NCBI GenBank assembly: GCA_020543525.1
Contig: JAHYIO010000036.1
Coordinates: 1,364,001 to 1,428,000, forward strand
Source of the DNA: Coriolopsis trogii
Lineage: Eukaryota; Basidiomycota; Agaricomycetes; Polyporales; Polyporaceae
Reading direction: 5' to 3'
DNA: 64,000 nucleotides
In this document: piece by piece, positions 35,967 to 47,596 of the stretch
Layout: each line of letters opens with the position of its first letter
Numbering within the stretch: the stretch's first letter is position 1
Translations under genes and position numbers: made by a program
Notes under the pieces: model-generated
Database searches by the model: none
What the model was told of the DNA's origin: nothing
The model's input: the letters and a program-made list of their open reading frames with translations, nothing else

Positions 35967-38628
35967 ATGCCACTTAACCAAGCACCAGGTCCGGAAGACC
36001 AGCGACCTCAGCCTCGTTCGACTACAGGCCATGTGCTCCTTCCTGCCTTCGACACCAACCAAGACCGTGTGCTAACGCTCGCAACTACGCAAAACCTCGT
36101 CAGTTGGACTCTCGGTCGAGGAACTGTCGTATGTTTCTGCCAAGCACCGTCCATCTTTGACCGTAGCTGACGTGTACAGATTTGGCGTATCTGGCCTGCT
36201 GTACTTCTGCATACTATGTTCGCTGCTGGTACGTCTCTTAATCCTCAAAAGGATGAAGAGGCCGATCCTAATCACACACGACTATTCACAGCTGTGGTTT
36301 CCATCTCAATGGAAACACGCGTACACCTGGGCATCCCTAATGTCATGCTTACTCTCCTTGGTGTGTAAAAGCGTAAGTGGGTGTTGGTCGCATACTGAAC
36401 TTCACACGCAGGTGTCGTCATCGGATTTGTCATATCCTATCGCGCGAGTTCCGGGTAAGAAAAATTGCTGCTTGTGTTCAATGTACATGCCTAATAATCG
36501 AGCCCCAATCTCCACAGTTATGACCGTTACTGGCAAGGCCGGACTGCATGGGGTGACCTAGCTCGGACGACCCGCATGTTTGTCCGTCTCATATGGATAC
36601 ATGTACCACTCAAGCTTGCTCCCGTACAACCCGACGCCAACGGCAAGACACCAGAAGTCGATGTCTCAATCGCGAAACGAATTATGACCGAGAAGCGCAC
36701 CGCGCTGGATCTCGTTGAGGGGTGCGTTCGTGATGATGATATGTGATTGATAAGACTGAATATTGCCTTATAGTTATGTTGTCTCTATCAAACATCATTT
36801 ACGAGGTCTGTCCTACGAAGAATGCTCACTCATCGGCCCGAGCCCTACTGATGCAGCTTCACGCAGGCGAAATGGGTATTTATTATGAAGATCTCTACCC
36901 GCTCGTGAAGCCCCTGCATGAAGTACATCCACATTTGCTAGCATTGTCACCCTTTCGCCTGACTATTGTTCGCACAGCACGCGCACCACCGTAAGGCGAA
37001 GCCTGAAACATTTGTCCAGACCGTCGCCTCGCCACGCAATCTCCGTCCCGAGATACCACCATTTGCGCTCCCAGCGCCTCTCTCAGAGACCGTCGACCCG
37101 GCCCCTACTCAAACATCCGCATCCAGCTCACGCACAAGCACACTACGCGACCGCGACCCCGTCATCCCGCCCATCAACGCATACGGTACCTTCATCCCCC
37201 CACCTCTCCACGCCTCGCGCTCCGTGTCCTCGCTATCAGAGGTATCTACAGACGAAGCTGGTGGAGAGCGACGGCCGCTTCTCCCTGGGGCTGTTCCGCA
37301 AAACCAGCGCAAACGCGGGCTGTTCGATAACGTGTCTGCGGACCTCGTTCCTTTCGGCACGCTCTTCCGTAGGGTCGGGCACCTTCTTGGCTTTAGGGAA
37401 CACACGCGCGGGACGGACGTGGAGGCGCCAGCGAACGTCAGCGATGAGGAAGGGGGGATACAGCGGCGCTGGCGCGGCGACGACGTGAATGGGAACCCAG
37501 GTTCGTGTACAAAAGCAGGTGAGGCATGCTGCAGCAAGGGACAGAACTGACAAATGATGGATTAGGTGCTGCAATTGGGCATGGCATGAAACCTCGGGAG
37601 AGCGGTATGGATGTCACTGTGATGAGCTCCCGACTGGGATGGATACACACGAAGCACAGGCCCCGGATCGCTGGCGGTGGGGAGAACCTGCCTGTGGAGA
37701 TCTTGCGGGCGCTCAGCATCTGGGTCAGTGTGCTGGACGAGCGCGGGGTTGTGCCTGGTCCTGCATTGGGCGGCCTGTACGGCTGCTTGGGCTCGTTCGA
37801 GGATAGTCTAGCGAGTGAGTGTGCTTTCGTGGCAAAGAGATATCAAGTGCTAATCAGGATATTGCGTAAGCGTTGGAGAGGATTTTGACTACACCTCTCC
37901 CTTTGTGAGTGCACCTTCTGTTTTTCCTATCGACCGCTAGCTGAGAATTATACAAGCGTCTACTCGGTACATATACGGTTCGTTCTCCCACTACTTCGTA
38001 GACACCACTCTCCTGACACCTCGCTTTGTTTGCGCACTCTAGGCAGTACGTACGCGACTGTACCCTCCTGGGACAGTTATTGATGTTCCTTCTGCAGTAC
38101 TGTGTGGGTCTACCTCTTCTTCCTTCCTTTCCAACTCGTCGACCTCTTCGGCTGGTACGCCATTCCTGGCGTTGGGATCGCCGCGTTTATCTACCTAGGT
38201 CTGATCGCTGCGGGCGAAGAGATCGAGCAACCCTTCGGTACGCCTACATCTCTCGTCTTGTAACCTAATCGCTCATCGCTCGAATATCCGCACCTCATTT
38301 CCCTGCACAGGCTACGACGAAGTACGTTCCCGCTGAATCATCTACCCTTTCTGGCCTGACACGAGCTTATGCCCAGAACGACATCGACCTGGACTTCTTC
38401 ATCCGGGCCGTCATCCACGCCGACATCGAGCGCATTCAACGCGTATCGTGCCCGAATGTCTATTTCGGGGCGCACCACGATGGGACACATATCCGCGCCG
38501 GACATGAATTCGCGCTAGATCCCGAGACGCCGGTCGACTCCGTGTTTGGTGTGTGCACATCCGCTCTGTGTCTGCAGATTGTGATTGTATCTTACGGTTG
38601 TCGTTTAGGCGGCGGTCGACACATATGA
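35967..38628 (+). CDS. Bestrophin-like (UPF0187/RFP-TM) anion channel with a 3-nt exon
   Basis: Membrane protein of the bestrophin/UPF0187 family, predicted chloride channel. Multi-exon model: MPLNQAPG..., then SWTLGRGTV-IWRIWPAVLLHTMFAA (TM1), VVSISMETRVHLGIPNVMLTLLG, the family signature VVIGFVISYRASSGYDRYWQGRTAWG, and LARTTRMFVRLIWIHVP. A long Ser/Thr/Pro-rich cytoplasmic loop (about 37000-37500) interrupts the fold, as is common in fungal members. It is followed by LPVEILRALSIWVSVL, GGLYGCLGSFEDSLA, LERILTTPLPF, VWVYLFFLPFQLVDLFGWYAIPG, GEEIEQPFGYDENDIDLDFF and a short C-terminus ending GGGRHI. A 3-nt exon at 38043-38045 supplies the His of HIRHTVW. The ATG is the first in frame with LVSWTLGRG. 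The gene sits between MFS paralogs B and C on the same strand. Confidence 0.87.
38043..38045 (+). other. Three-nucleotide microexon of the bestrophin-like gene
   Basis: GCA is flanked by an acceptor (CTCTAG) and a donor (GTACGT). It joins CG at the end of the previous exon to T ACT GTG TGG, giving Arg-His-Thr-Val-Trp. Skipping keeps the frame but deletes one His. The longer form keeps the spacing between the LPF block and the TV(W/Y) helix that I recall for bacterial relatives. Confidence 0.6.
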
Positions 38629-39411
38629 GACTTTCCGCAGCTCAACAAAATCGAAACTGACCAGGACCCAGGTCCTCAGCAGAGACCTCCAACATAGGGC
38701 GGTACAATCATTCGTATTCAACGGATACCCTGGAACGCTGTCTTATATCCTGGATCGCGCCATCTATTCCCAGTACTAGTCGCGTCTTATCCGGTACTCA
38801 ATTCTTAATGCTTTTGTCTGCGTCATCGCATGTGTGTTTCTGTGATGCCGAAATGGATATGATTGTTGTTGCCCGTAAGGTACGTTGATCTGCTCTGCGC
38901 GGTCTCTGCTAATTTGAGCTGACCTCCTCCCCAGTCGTAGTCTGTAGTCCGGTGCGGTGAAGCTCGAGCCCCGCGTTTCTCTCATAATCCTGCAACAGCT
39001 TGTGGTCGAAGGAGAATCCTGGCAGCAGCGATGGCTTCGTCCCGCTTGCAGTGCCAATCGAGTCACCTTGCGCTAAATTGGGCGAGGATATTCTTGGAGT
39101 TCAAATCGCCGTGACTTCGAGGTAACGTCATTGGATGGGGTTATTGTACTCCCGCTCGGGCCTAATTCTGGAGTATGTGGTATTGAGATGGGGTAATTCG
39201 GAGTCACATGAGTCTTCGAACGTTTGACGGAGCCCCGGTGTGGTTCTTCTTTATGGTGCTCCTTGCCTGCTGACCACCCGCATCCAGTTGAGCATGAGAG
39301 GCGCGCACCTTCTTCGACGAGCCTTAATCGGCGTCGGGGGAGGTTGAAGACCTGGCTTCGTATCGAGTTGCATCCATCGCGCTCCATCGAGGACAGGTAG
39401 GCAACTCGAAG
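38629..39411. other. Intergenic, nothing recognised
   Basis: Spacer between the bestrophin-like gene and MFS paralog C; only shadow ORFs. Confidence 0.5.
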
Positions 39412-42336
39412 ATGCCCAAGTTGAACGAGCTTCAAAGAACGCGTCCCTGGTCGAGTTACCTCTGGTGTGTTGTCCATTTTGTTTCTCTCACTCGGTTTCA
39501 CCCACTCGCTGTAATGTAGGGACACTCGTGACAAACCTCCTGAAGAGCGACGATTCCTGTTCAAGTTGGACGCCTGTCTCCTCACCTATGCGGCACTCTC
39601 ATACTTCAGCAAATAAGTATCTTGTTCTGTGGGGCCATATAGGAATGCTTCAGCTCATTCAGAATCATATACATATTTGGACCAGCAGAACGTACAGAAC
39701 GCATACGTCTCTGGTATGCAAGAGGAGTGAGTCCTGTCGATATCGACACCGTCCTGATGAATAGCTGACGCGATTGCAGTCTCGGACTGTAAGGCCAAAT
39801 CATCCAAGAAGTATCATCGGTGACTGATGATAGCGGTCTCAAGTCACGGAAACCAGCTCAACTTCGTCACTACTGCGTGGACTTGCGGATATGTGATTGG
39901 GCAGATCCCCTCGAAGTGAGTACATATACACAAGGAGTAGAGAAAACAAAGACCGGGGGTAATGGTGAAATACAGCTTGATCATCACGAGAGTGCGACCG
40001 TCCGTATGGGTAAGCTCCGTGGGATGGAATGCTCCGTTGCATGGTGTCTCCTCACGCGCCGTGCAGATCCCAGCTATGGAGGTTATATGGAGCGTCCTCA
40101 CTATGGCCCTTGCCAGCGCCAAGAACTTCGAGACACTCGTTGCCATACGATTCTTTGTCGGTGCGCTGCGCGTATTTCTCTCTTGCGCTCAGAAGTCGGC
40201 CGACAAACGTATGCGGATCTCAGGTTTAGCCGAGTCGACGTTCTATCCCGCAAGTCAATATGTCATTGGAAGCTGGTATAAGGAAGAGGAGTTGGCCAAG
40301 CGGGGATGTATAATCCACGTGAGTCTCTGGCTGTTTCGGCACAGTATGCGAACGCCTCTGATTTTTTGGACACACTCTGTAGACCGCGAGTGCGATTGGA
40401 CCCATGTTCAGCGGCTTCCTGCAGACGGTCAGTGATTGAGCTGAGTGTCGACCTCTCTCGTTTCATTTGTGCGACAATCCTAGGGCGCATACAATGGACT
40501 CAATGGTGTGAACGGTCTCGCAGGATGGAAATGTAAGCGATCGCATGATGATTTTGTCTTGTGATGCGGCTACACGAGTCGCAGGGCTGTTTATCATCGA
40601 CGGAGTCATCACCATCCCCATCGCTCTGTTAGGATTTTTGATCATGCCCGGTGCGTGCTTCGTCGCTATGCAATTTCTGCTCTCATTGGGCTAATTACAT
40701 ATTCTTAGATCTTCCCACAAACACAAGTCCATCTATGGTATACACCCAAGAACAGATAGACATTGGCAAGCGACGGATGGAGGAGATTGGAAGAAAGCCA
40801 CCAGCACCCTTCACTCGGAAGAAAGTGCGTCATTGCTGGGCTCTCTTTTTGCGGGTGTTCCGCTGAAGAGATGTCTGTTCCCGATATGTGGTGATTGTCA
40901 GATCCTCGGCTTCTTCATCACCTGGCATTTCTGGGTCATCGTCCCACGTGCGTCGTCCCATCACTGTCCATGACATATGGACTTACCATAGCGTTCATGC
41001 ACGCCAGTATACGTACTGGTGAGAACGGTGGACGTGCTTTGTCTGGATGAGCTCCTCACTGGTCGGTGTCACAGCATAACAACGGCATTGGAGCGAGTAG
41101 CACTATGATCTTCTGGTATTTGAAACGCCGCCCCAGTTCGAACCGTGGCTAAAATCTCTCTAGGCTCAAAAGCTTCAATACTCCCGGCCACCAAGTGTTC
41201 ACTGTCGGGCAAATCAATACGTACCCGCTGGGAATCCAAGCTGTCCAGATCACCACCAGTGCGCATTCTCTCAGTATTTTTGATCAAACTGCTCTATTCA
41301 CATGTCGTCTCCCAGCTCTCATTTACGGATGGTGGTCGGATCTGGTGGGGGCACGATGGCCTCCTATGATATTTGCCGGTGTGAGTTGGGCACGATTCGT
41401 TCGTACAGGACGACCTCTCAGAGTGCTTCGCGCCGGATGCCATAGACATGGGGTATGGTGACCTGTATTGTCTTAGCGGCCACGCCAGTTTATCAACACG
41501 TCACCAGGTATGCTATATTCGCTCTTCTACCGACACGAAGATATTTGACTCCTGCGACTCTCCAACTTAGGCGTTGGGTCTTCTACTACTTCGTGGGTAA
41601 CCCGCCATGCGGTTCACATCATGAAGAAGCTCCACTCACCGCTGTACCATCCCTTTAGACGGGAGTCCAGGCAGGTATTGCGGGCGTCATCTTTGCCTGG
41701 GCAAATGAGCTTACAGGGGATGATAACGAGAGTACGGGTGTGCATATCTAATTCATGACTAGCTGCGCTGATGGCTACGCTTTCTGCATCATCGCAGAGA
41801 GATCTTTCATCGTGGCGTCCTGCGACATGTTCGCTTACGTTGTGCAGGCCTGGCTCCCGATGTTCGTGCTCTCCTGCCAATCTTGCATACAGTATTCGAC
41901 CTAATTCTTTGAGTCTTGAATCATGAAAACAGCCTCATCTTCCCGCAAGTTGAACAACCTCGGTGAGTCAGACGCTCTATTCGAGATCTGCTCTGATCCT
42001 CTATTTCGGACAGCGTTCTCAAGGGCAATATCACCACTGCGTGCATCAACTTCATCATGAGTACGTATTCCTTGTCTGAGCTTCCGATTGTTCCGGTTGT
42101 GCCGAGAGCTGTGTGTTTACCCGCTTGTGGCAGTGTGCTTCGTCGCAGCGACGTACTTCTTGGCCCGTCGAGACAAGCGTAGGATGTGCAAGGAGCAGGA
42201 ACAACAGAGCGTTGTAGGGGGCGATGACGAGAAGATCCACGCAGACCTGAAGACGAGCAAAGACAAGGATTTGGAGTCGTTAGAGAATCACGGGGCGGTT
42301 ACAGAAGTCGCGGTGTTGGCTGAGGTGACTTTCTAA
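39412..42336 (+). CDS. MFS transporter, anion:cation symporter family, paralog C
   Basis: Third paralog, more diverged: start MPKLNELQRTRPWSSYLW, then [116 protein letters not shown] and YGWWSDLVGARWPPM. Later blocks are TWGMVTCIVLAATPVYQH and CFVAATYFLARRDKRR. The frame is open throughout. It has the AT..AC intron (39613-39672). It lacks the neighbouring intron that A and B carry between the NIT and NAYV codons, the only intron-presence difference noticed. It converges on the ALG12-like gene, 109 bp away. Confidence 0.88.
39613..39672 (+). other. AT-AC intron in MFS paralog C
   Basis: 60-nt intron ATAAGT..ATATAC joining AGC AA to A TAT TTG GAC (Lys-Tyr-Leu-Asp). Same position and donor hexamer as in paralogs A and B although the intron interior has diverged. 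Confidence 0.8.
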
Positions 42337-42445
42337 TGGCTTGAATGTACCTCAACAGCAAATGGAATAAAAGCTCAACGGAGTCGATATACAATTGTAC
42401 CGGAGCTCGTCTGACGATGCTGTATGGAGGTCTCACAGGGCGCTA

Positions 42446-44576
42446 CTACTCCCTTGCGGCCATCATTGCTAAATTGCGTTCCAAAATAACGAGCTTCGGG
42501 CTTTTTTCCAAGTACAGCAAGCTGCCAAGCTCCCTTAAGCCTCCGAAAAGCCCCTCGCGGAATGCTCTCGTCACCGTGTCGAAATTCATTGTCCACCTGT
42601 CGAATCCGTCTACAGTCCGCACCGGTGTCCACCCATTGAGCGAGGGAAGCAACAGGCAGTCCGCATCCGCAATGAGATGCGTGACCTCCGGGTCGCGCAT
42701 CAGGTCAGAGAGCGGCATATTTTCTCGTCTGTCGTACACCCAGGTGGTCAGAGTCCGCTGTGTTCCGCTGACATTGAATGTAGGATGGAAGGGCGGAGCG
42801 TGGGCGTGCAAGAAGAGCGACGCTCCCGTCCGCGCTGCGAGCGCGGAAATATGGACATGCACTGTTGCCGATAATTTAAGCCGCCGACAATGCTCGAAAG
42901 TGACAGTGCGTGATACATACCGTGCTCTTGATGGGAATACATCTGGTTAAATGCGTGTAATGCCGTGCCTCCGGGATACTTGTAGAATTCGGCGCGGACG
43001 TTAAGGTATGTTGCGCCGCAGTTTGCCGCAATCATGGCTACAAGCGCAGATATGCAGAGCCTTCCGAAATTGGTGCCTTTCCTTCGACTTGCCCTGAATC
43101 ACAAATTAGGTGATGAGAGATGCCCGACAGGGCGGTATGCTCTCAAAATGAAGGTACGTACATCCAGGCAGCGCCTCTTGCAGCGGCGACGTTCAATGCG
43201 GGGATGACATGGAACATAAAGTGTCCGTCCCTGTGTGCGAAGACGCTCATGAGGCAAATATAGGTAAGGTATGGTTTCAACAGGTTGCGGATACGCTGAC
43301 TGATGAGACATCCAAGCGCTGAGAGCGGGAAGGATGAGAGTAACATTCGGGGAAGGAAGTAAGCATAAATCGGGGATACCTAGGTGGCGCCGAGAATATC
43401 AGCGGTCAGTCAAATGCATATTGAAAAAATGTCTAGTAACGTACTCCTCCGGTACGTGGTCCTTGCACTACGTTAACGTAGAACATATGGAATTCTGGCC
43501 AGCGCAGCATATGTTGCCAGAAATGGGTATCAATGATACTGATGAGATCTAGAAGGTCATGCAGTTCAGATCTGCGTGTCGTAGAGGTATATTTCAGGCA
43601 CGCACATGCAGCGATGAGGCCAGATAACAAAGAGGTTATTGCCAGGTCACGTTTCCCAGCAAACCCCTGCTCGATAAACTGCAGTGCGACCGGTCCAAGG
43701 AGCAACAGGAGTTCATAACGATAGATGACCGTGGCGGACGTCAGACAAATAATGGTAAAGCGGACGTTCGATCGCGATAGGGGAATAACAGGCCAGCCTG
43801 GGACGCCCCACTCTCTATATTCGTTGAGGAGATGCAGTACTGCGACCACTATGATGTCAGTGATCAGCTACATAGCAACAAAAATGGTTTCATTGTACGA
43901 TCTTGCTCACATAGGAGGAAGGCAAAGGTGTCTTGAGCTGGGCGGCCCAGCCAGAACGGAAAGTAAAACTGAGTGCATGTGAGGAGGACAAACATGGCGC
44001 CAGTCGAATGTCCGAATCGCGACGACACGACAGCGCGAAGCAGCATAAGTGCGATAGCATTCTCACTCGCAAACACCATCCGCACTGAATGAAGCATAGG
44101 GTCAGTTACGATGAGATGGAAGTATTTCCGCAGCTTACGGAAGATTTGTACGCCGAACTTGTCCATGGACAGCCCAAACCACGAGGCGACGCGCATACAC
44201 AATTTTGTTTCCAAAGCAAGAGTTGGAATGCCTTGGAACGTTCGCGGCAGTGTCCCTGGGTGAACAAAATGATCGTACTGCGTGGGAGGCGTGATTTTCA
44301 ACGGGTATTAGAGGAGCGATTAGAACGATGCATAGATCTTCTGGAAATGAACCCCAGACGTACTTTGGGAAAGTCCCGACGAGAGTTCCCGTACATGATC
44401 GTATCATGAAGCGCATGAATGTCAAAAGTTTCCTCGAAGCTTGTATAGGGTAGGAGGTAGACGTAGATGACTGCCGTTAATAGAAGGGTGAGGTCCAGGA
44501 CGACACCGGGGACCATCGGTTTAGGGATTTGAAAGAACCTGGACGTATCTACTGTGGCGGGCCTGCTTCTTTTCAT
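42446..44576 (-). CDS. ALG12-like GT22 mannosyltransferase, diverged paralog
   Basis: Multi-span ER membrane protein of glycosyltransferase family GT22. The nearest relative is the neighbouring ALG12 gene, with which it shares the intron layout. Read-through blocks: VLDLTLLLTAVIYVYLLPYTSFEETFDIHALHD (first luminal loop with the acidic residues), YDHFVHPGTLPRTFQG, VFASENAIALMLLRAVVSSRFGHS and LTCTQFYFPFWLGRPAQDTFAF. Later blocks are YRYELLLLLGPVALQ, THFWQHMLRWPEF, SPIYAYFLPRMLLSS, FMFHVIPALNVAAARGAAW and CGATYLNVRAEFYKYPGGTALHAFNQM. The HKE(W/L)RF motif of ALG12 is replaced by HRDGHF and TLPNMFA by AQDTFAF, so activity or specificity may have changed. No stop or frameshift was found. Confidence 0.8.
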
Positions 44577-45206
44577 GCTGTTCGATGTTAGAGGGGTGTG
44601 AGATGAGCTATAAGCTATATGAGACTATAAGTGTTTCGAGTATGGGTGGCAACAGGAGACGATGACTTGAGCGCTAGTACAGGTCGGTCTTGTGGGTCTC
44701 TGTGAGTCCGCGGACCCCCACGGGACTCGGCAGTGGCTCCTGCTTTTGTCCTCGGGCATTCCAATGCCCATGGGATGTCTTATGTCTTCGACGACAGGTG
44801 GCAGTCAACGCCGACAAAAGAGTCGCCATGCCATCTTGTGTGCTAAGCTTCATACTGAGGTTGGACCGTCCAAATTCCGGAGGCGATTGACGAACGCTGA
44901 GCGCATCCATGTAGCGCTGGTGGCGATTGATGTCTGGCGACGACGCCTTCGAAGCTTTGTCCCAGCCCAGAAGACATGACTTCGAGACAGGCACGAGCGA
45001 ACCACCAAATCCAATGGTCCTCAGCGAAGCCTGCACGCGATGGAACATACTCTCCCCAATCATCGTGAACACAATATACGATAACAGTGCGTCGAAACCA
45101 CGCCTGTGAATTGCAGCAGAAGCAACAATAAGTATGTAGCAAGAAAGGAATCGGTATGGAGCGTACACAATATGGTCCATAGCACAGACCGGACCAACGA
45201 TATCTC
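44577..45206. other. Spacer between the ALG12 paralogs
   Basis: Contains the promoter of the diverged copy. The open frames here are shadows or low quality. No gene is supported. Confidence 0.45.
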
Positions 45207-47213
45207 TCATCCACTCCGCTTCAGGATCACAAGCTTTCCACTTCTCTCCATCTGCAACGCGTTGCCGAGGCCCTTCAAACGTTCGAAGAAACTCTCTTCG
45301 AACGCGTGCTTCACGCCGCGATTCAGCCGCCACCCATCGAAGCCGTCCACGATAGCGACCGCGGTCCAACCCTTGATGGATGAAAGCGACAGGCCGTCAG
45401 CCTCTGCGATCAGGTGCGTGATCTCCGTTGAACGAGTGAGATCGGCAAACGACAGATGCTCTCGCTTGTCATAGATCCAGGCGGTCGTGGTAGTGTTGTG
45501 CAAGAGTGCGGGGTGATATGGCGGAGCATGGGTATGCAAGAAGAGAGATGCTCCCGTTTGCGCTGCAAGGTTGGATATATGCACGTGCACTGGACAAGAA
45601 CAGAAATGATGACAGTGAGCACCATTCCAATAGGGGAAGGAGAAGTCGTACCGTCCGGTTCCTGTGCGAAGAGGTGGTTGAACGCATACAAGGCCGTGCC
45701 TCCGGGATAATTGGCGAATGAGGCGCGCGCGAGGAGGAACGTCGCGCCACAGTTCGCCGCGACCATGCCGACCACTGCGAGGAAGCAGATCCTGCCAAAG
45801 ATAGAACCTTTCCTTCGACTCATACTGTATAGGGAGTCTCTCGTGAGCCAGAAATGGCGCAAAAGGAACGAATGGTGCATACAGCCAGGTAGCGCCGCGA
45901 GCAGCGGCGATGTTGAACGCGGGAACAACGTATATGACGAACCGCCATTCCTTGTGGGCAAGGCCACTGATGAGGCATGTGAATGCGACATATGGCAATA
46001 GTAGAGAGCGAATCCTCGAATCAAGGAGAAAGCCGGCTACGGAAAGGGGTAACGACGAGAGCAGTAGCTTCGGCAGGTACGAGCTGAAGTAGGCATGGAA
46101 TGGCGAAACCTAGGGATTGTCTGTCGTCGTGAGTACTCCGGCACGAGCCATAACATGAGTGCATACTCACACCCCAATCTGCACTTTTGCCCTGCACCAC
46201 GTTGAAATAGATGCCGTACATTTCCGGCCAGAGCGGCCATTGCTGCCAGAAGTAAGAATCGACCAATACTGTGATACCTGAGGAGCAAGGGTATCCGTAA
46301 GATCACATAGCACGTAACATAAGTAGCTCGATATGATAACGTACCTGCAGACAAGACACCAGCGAGCAAGCCGACCTTGATGACATCATACAGCGACGTG
46401 TATCGTAAGGCAGCCTGCAATGCAAGAGGTGCGACGAGCAGGAGTAGCTCGGACCGAAAGACAACAGTGGTGAATGTCAACAGTGCGATTGCTCCGTGCA
46501 CGCTCGATCTCGGCGGGCGGGTTGATTGGGGTGCGCGGTCAATGAGGAAGCATAACGCGATATTCGCTACAATTTATGATGTCACCAACGGTTGCGATGA
46601 AGCTTGTATTCACACATACCAGGGAGGAGAGCGAACATATTGGGCAGCGTACGACCCATCCAGAAGGGCAGATGGAATTGAGTGCAAGTGAGAAGGACGA
46701 ACGTCATACCGGCTGGTCTTCCAAATCGCCTTGATACTGCGCGGCGGAGCATGATGAGACCAACAGCATTGGCACTGGCGAGCGCCATTCGGGCTGAGCG
46801 GGACAACGTTAGAGGTCCATCTTGTTAAGGCCAAGACAGACTTACTCACCGACAACTTGCATGTCGAACTTGTCCGAAAAGACTCCAAGCCATGCCCCCA
46901 TGCGAATACACACCTGCGAGGCCCACGCAAGCAGCACGCTCCCAACAAAGGTCCTGGGGACCGCACCGGGAAAGATGAAATGGTCGTACTTTGTTCACCC
47001 AACGTCGACGTAGGCAAGGAGCAATCAGGGCGCGGTACCAGGACGTACAAGGAATGCAGCGCGCACTTTGTAGAGATTGCTTGACCCTACACCATACATG
47101 AGGACATCGTGCGTCGCATGGAGGTTGAAGCTCTCCTCGACTTTCGTGTAAGGTGCGAGTGAAACATAACTGAGGCCCGTCAAGAGGAGGATGAGGTCCA
47201 AGGCAGAGCTCAT
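45207..47213 (-). CDS. ALG12: Dolichyl-P-Man:Man7GlcNAc2-PP-dolichol alpha-1,6-mannosyltransferase
   Basis: ER-lumen mannosyltransferase adding the eighth mannose (alpha-1,6) to the N-glycan precursor. The gene starts at [41 protein letters not shown] and continues [29 protein letters not shown]. Next come [73 protein letters not shown] and [34 protein letters not shown]. The ALG12 signature [22 protein letters not shown] is intact, followed by the luminal C-terminal part. All eight or so exons join in frame. It is the less diverged of two tandem copies and probably the functional ALG12. Confidence 0.92.
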
Positions 47214-47596
47214 TGTTAGTTGTGTGACGATATGGCTGCCGTAGGATTGAATTAAGACGATGCGCAGTCCTGAGACATGGGGGCACAAGTCGAGTTGATG
47301 ACTTGATCTCGTCACGAGCGTTGTGGTAGAACAGTGAGAGAGACGTTTGACCTGTGAGAGACGACTCAAGACGACGTTGGCGCCAACCCAACAGGCGCCC
47401 CCGATGTCGATGACAACCTTTGATGACACTGTGCCTTTGCTTGTTTACAGACCCGAACTCAGCATGCTCGCAAGCTCGCTCGTAGCGTCACGACAGCACA
47501 AGGTAACTGCCAAACCAGCACAAACTCTGACTACTACAGTCCACCAACCTCCAACTTCCGCAGCATGACGCGATCGTTTTGGTGGAACACTCCTGA

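Noticed and set aside
29416..39672. U12-type (minor spliceosome) explanation for the AT-AC introns
   Set aside because: Donors are ATAAGT rather than ATATCCTT and no TCCTTAAC branch site is present, so a U2-type AT-AC intron fits better.
42345..42950. 201-codon plus-strand ORF
   Set aside because: Antisense to the well-supported last exon of the ALG12-like gene.
44674..45369. 231-codon minus-strand ORF
   Set aside because: Overlaps the ALG12 3' exon in another frame, has no motif and extends into the spacer.
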